DNA from: CAYUYM01 sp964449305
GTDB lineage: Bacteria; Bacteroidota; Ignavibacteria; SZUA-365; CAYQST01
DNA: 6,474 nucleotides
Assembly: GCA_964449305.1 (NCBI GenBank)
Contig: CAYUYM010000191.1
Location: 1-6,474, forward strand
Direction of reading: 5' to 3'
The translations under genes and the position numbers were made by a program. Positions 5,855 through 6,474 of this stretch are shown here, piece by piece. Below the pieces are notes generated by a model that was given only the letters and a program-made list of their open reading frames with translations, was not told the DNA's origin and searched no databases. Position 1 is the first letter of the stretch. Each line of letters opens with the position of its first letter.

Positions 5855-6474
5855 TCAGGTGCGTCCTTGCGTTGTGTGATTCGTTCAATGATGGTCGCAA
5901 CATCGGTGATGCCCCGTGCGTCGGGGGTGGCAGACGAGTAGAGGGCCATGAGACCGGAGTGGACCGTTTCATGATCCATCGTCTCCAGCGCCTCCAGAAA
6001 TTCCACCTGCGAGATGAGCAGCGCCTTGATGCGCGAGATGGTTGCCATCCTGCCGGCATCGGCCCGCTGGACGGCGTCGGTGAGCCGCTGGAGTTGCGCG
6101 TCGGCCGCTGCGATACGTGCGCGGGCCTTCTCCTCCGCCTCCCGCAGCAGCAGGGCCGCCTCACGCCCGGCCTGCTCCACGATGACGCGACGACGGTCCT
6201 CCACCTCCTGGAGAAGTCTGGACCGCTGGCGGTCGATCTCTCCGGAGAACAACCCGGTCAGCCGGCGGGCTTCGTCGAGGAAGGACTCGAGCCTCTCCTT
6301 GGAGCGCCCGAGATCCGCGTTGGAGGCTTCGAGTTCCTGGATGCGCTGCATGAGGGCCGCATTCTCCGCCAGCGCCTGGTCCAGCACAGCATGCAGCTCC
6401 AGCAGGCGATCCTCCACCGCCTTCGCGTCGAGCCCGAAAAGCCGACGGCGGATGGGTGCGGATGTCTGCCCGCC
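5851..6474 (-). CDS. DivIVA-domain coiled-coil protein, 5' end outside window
   Basis: The frame is open to the window edge, giving 207 residues before the stop at 5853-5851. The first in-window residues, IRRRLFGLDAKAVEDRL (8-24), resemble the DivIVA membrane-binding head (F-R-G-Y-D-x-x-E-V-x-x-F-L), so the true start is most likely upstream of 6474. A GTG at 6417 could initiate a shorter form but would cut this head in two. The rest is Glu/Arg/Ala-rich coiled coil (about 20-145), with EAALLLREAEEKARARI at about 103-119 and ISRIKALLISQVEFLEALE at about 146-164; both have close counterparts in order in Bacillus DivIVA. DivIVA proteins gather at curved membrane and recruit partners for division, polar growth or chromosome anchoring. 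In FCB-type bacteria the role is not well known. It leads the visible operon, overlapping punA by ATGA. DivIVA family membership is likely; the cellular role is open. Confidence 0.85.
   Translation of the reverse strand, partial: GGQTSAPIRRRLFGLDAKAVEDRLLELHAVLDQALAENAALMQRIQELEASNADLGRSKERLESFLDEARRLTGLFSGEIDRQRSRLLQEVEDRRRVIVEQAGREAALLLREAEEKARARIAAADAQLQRLTDAVQRADAGRMATISRIKALLISQVEFLEALETMDHETVHSGLMALYSSATPDARGITDVATIIERITQRKDAPE
5864..5868 (-). promoter_or_regulatory. Ribosome binding site and ATGA junction of punA
   Basis: AAGGA lies 9 bases before the ATG at 5854, inside the end of the DivIVA-like gene. The punA ATG (5854-5852) overlaps that gene's TGA (5853-5851). Confidence 0.6.

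Overview
The window is a single dense gene block transcribed entirely from the minus strand, so reading runs from high to low coordinates. In transcription order it holds: the 3' part of a DivIVA-domain coiled-coil gene (entering at 6474), a trimeric-type purine nucleoside phosphorylase, a small two-helix membrane protein resembling the DUF2905 family, a complete type-2 isoleucyl-tRNA synthetase (ileS), a TraR/DksA-type C4 zinc-finger protein with a long Lys/Ala/Pro-rich N-terminal tail, and the 5' part of lspA (signal peptidase II), which leaves the window at base 1.

The organism looks like a GC-rich member of the FCB group, such as the Chlorobi/Ignavibacteria/Kapabacteria side or another high-GC Bacteroidota relative. 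This rests on the ileS - TraR/DksA - lspA order known from that group, on the long IleRS with a GIHH active-site signature in place of HIGH, and on the DivIVA - PNP neighbourhood. It is an inference from remembered family patterns, not from a database search.

The layout is very compact. divIVA/punA, punA/DUF2905-like and DUF2905-like/ileS each overlap by ATGA, where the start codon of one gene shares bases with the stop codon of the one before. ileS and the zinc-finger gene are 36 bases apart, and the zinc-finger gene and lspA are 6 bases apart. I see no terminator-like hairpin or convincing internal promoter in the gaps, so the block is probably one operon with translational coupling. No stretch over 300 bases lacks a gene. 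There are no RNA genes, mobile elements or CRISPR arrays.

Functionally this is a housekeeping set: envelope or division scaffold (DivIVA-like), purine salvage (PNP), tRNA charging (IleRS), a likely RNA-polymerase-associated or nucleic-acid-binding regulator (DksA-like) and lipoprotein maturation (LspA). It does not look like a new defence or mobile system. The points worth a second look are residue-level: the swapped HIGH motif in IleRS (linked to mupirocin hyper-resistance), an Asp at the base-recognition position of the PNP, a histone-H1-like tail on the DksA-like protein together with an altered DksA fingertip motif, and a Thr in place of the usual Asn in the LspA active-site motif.
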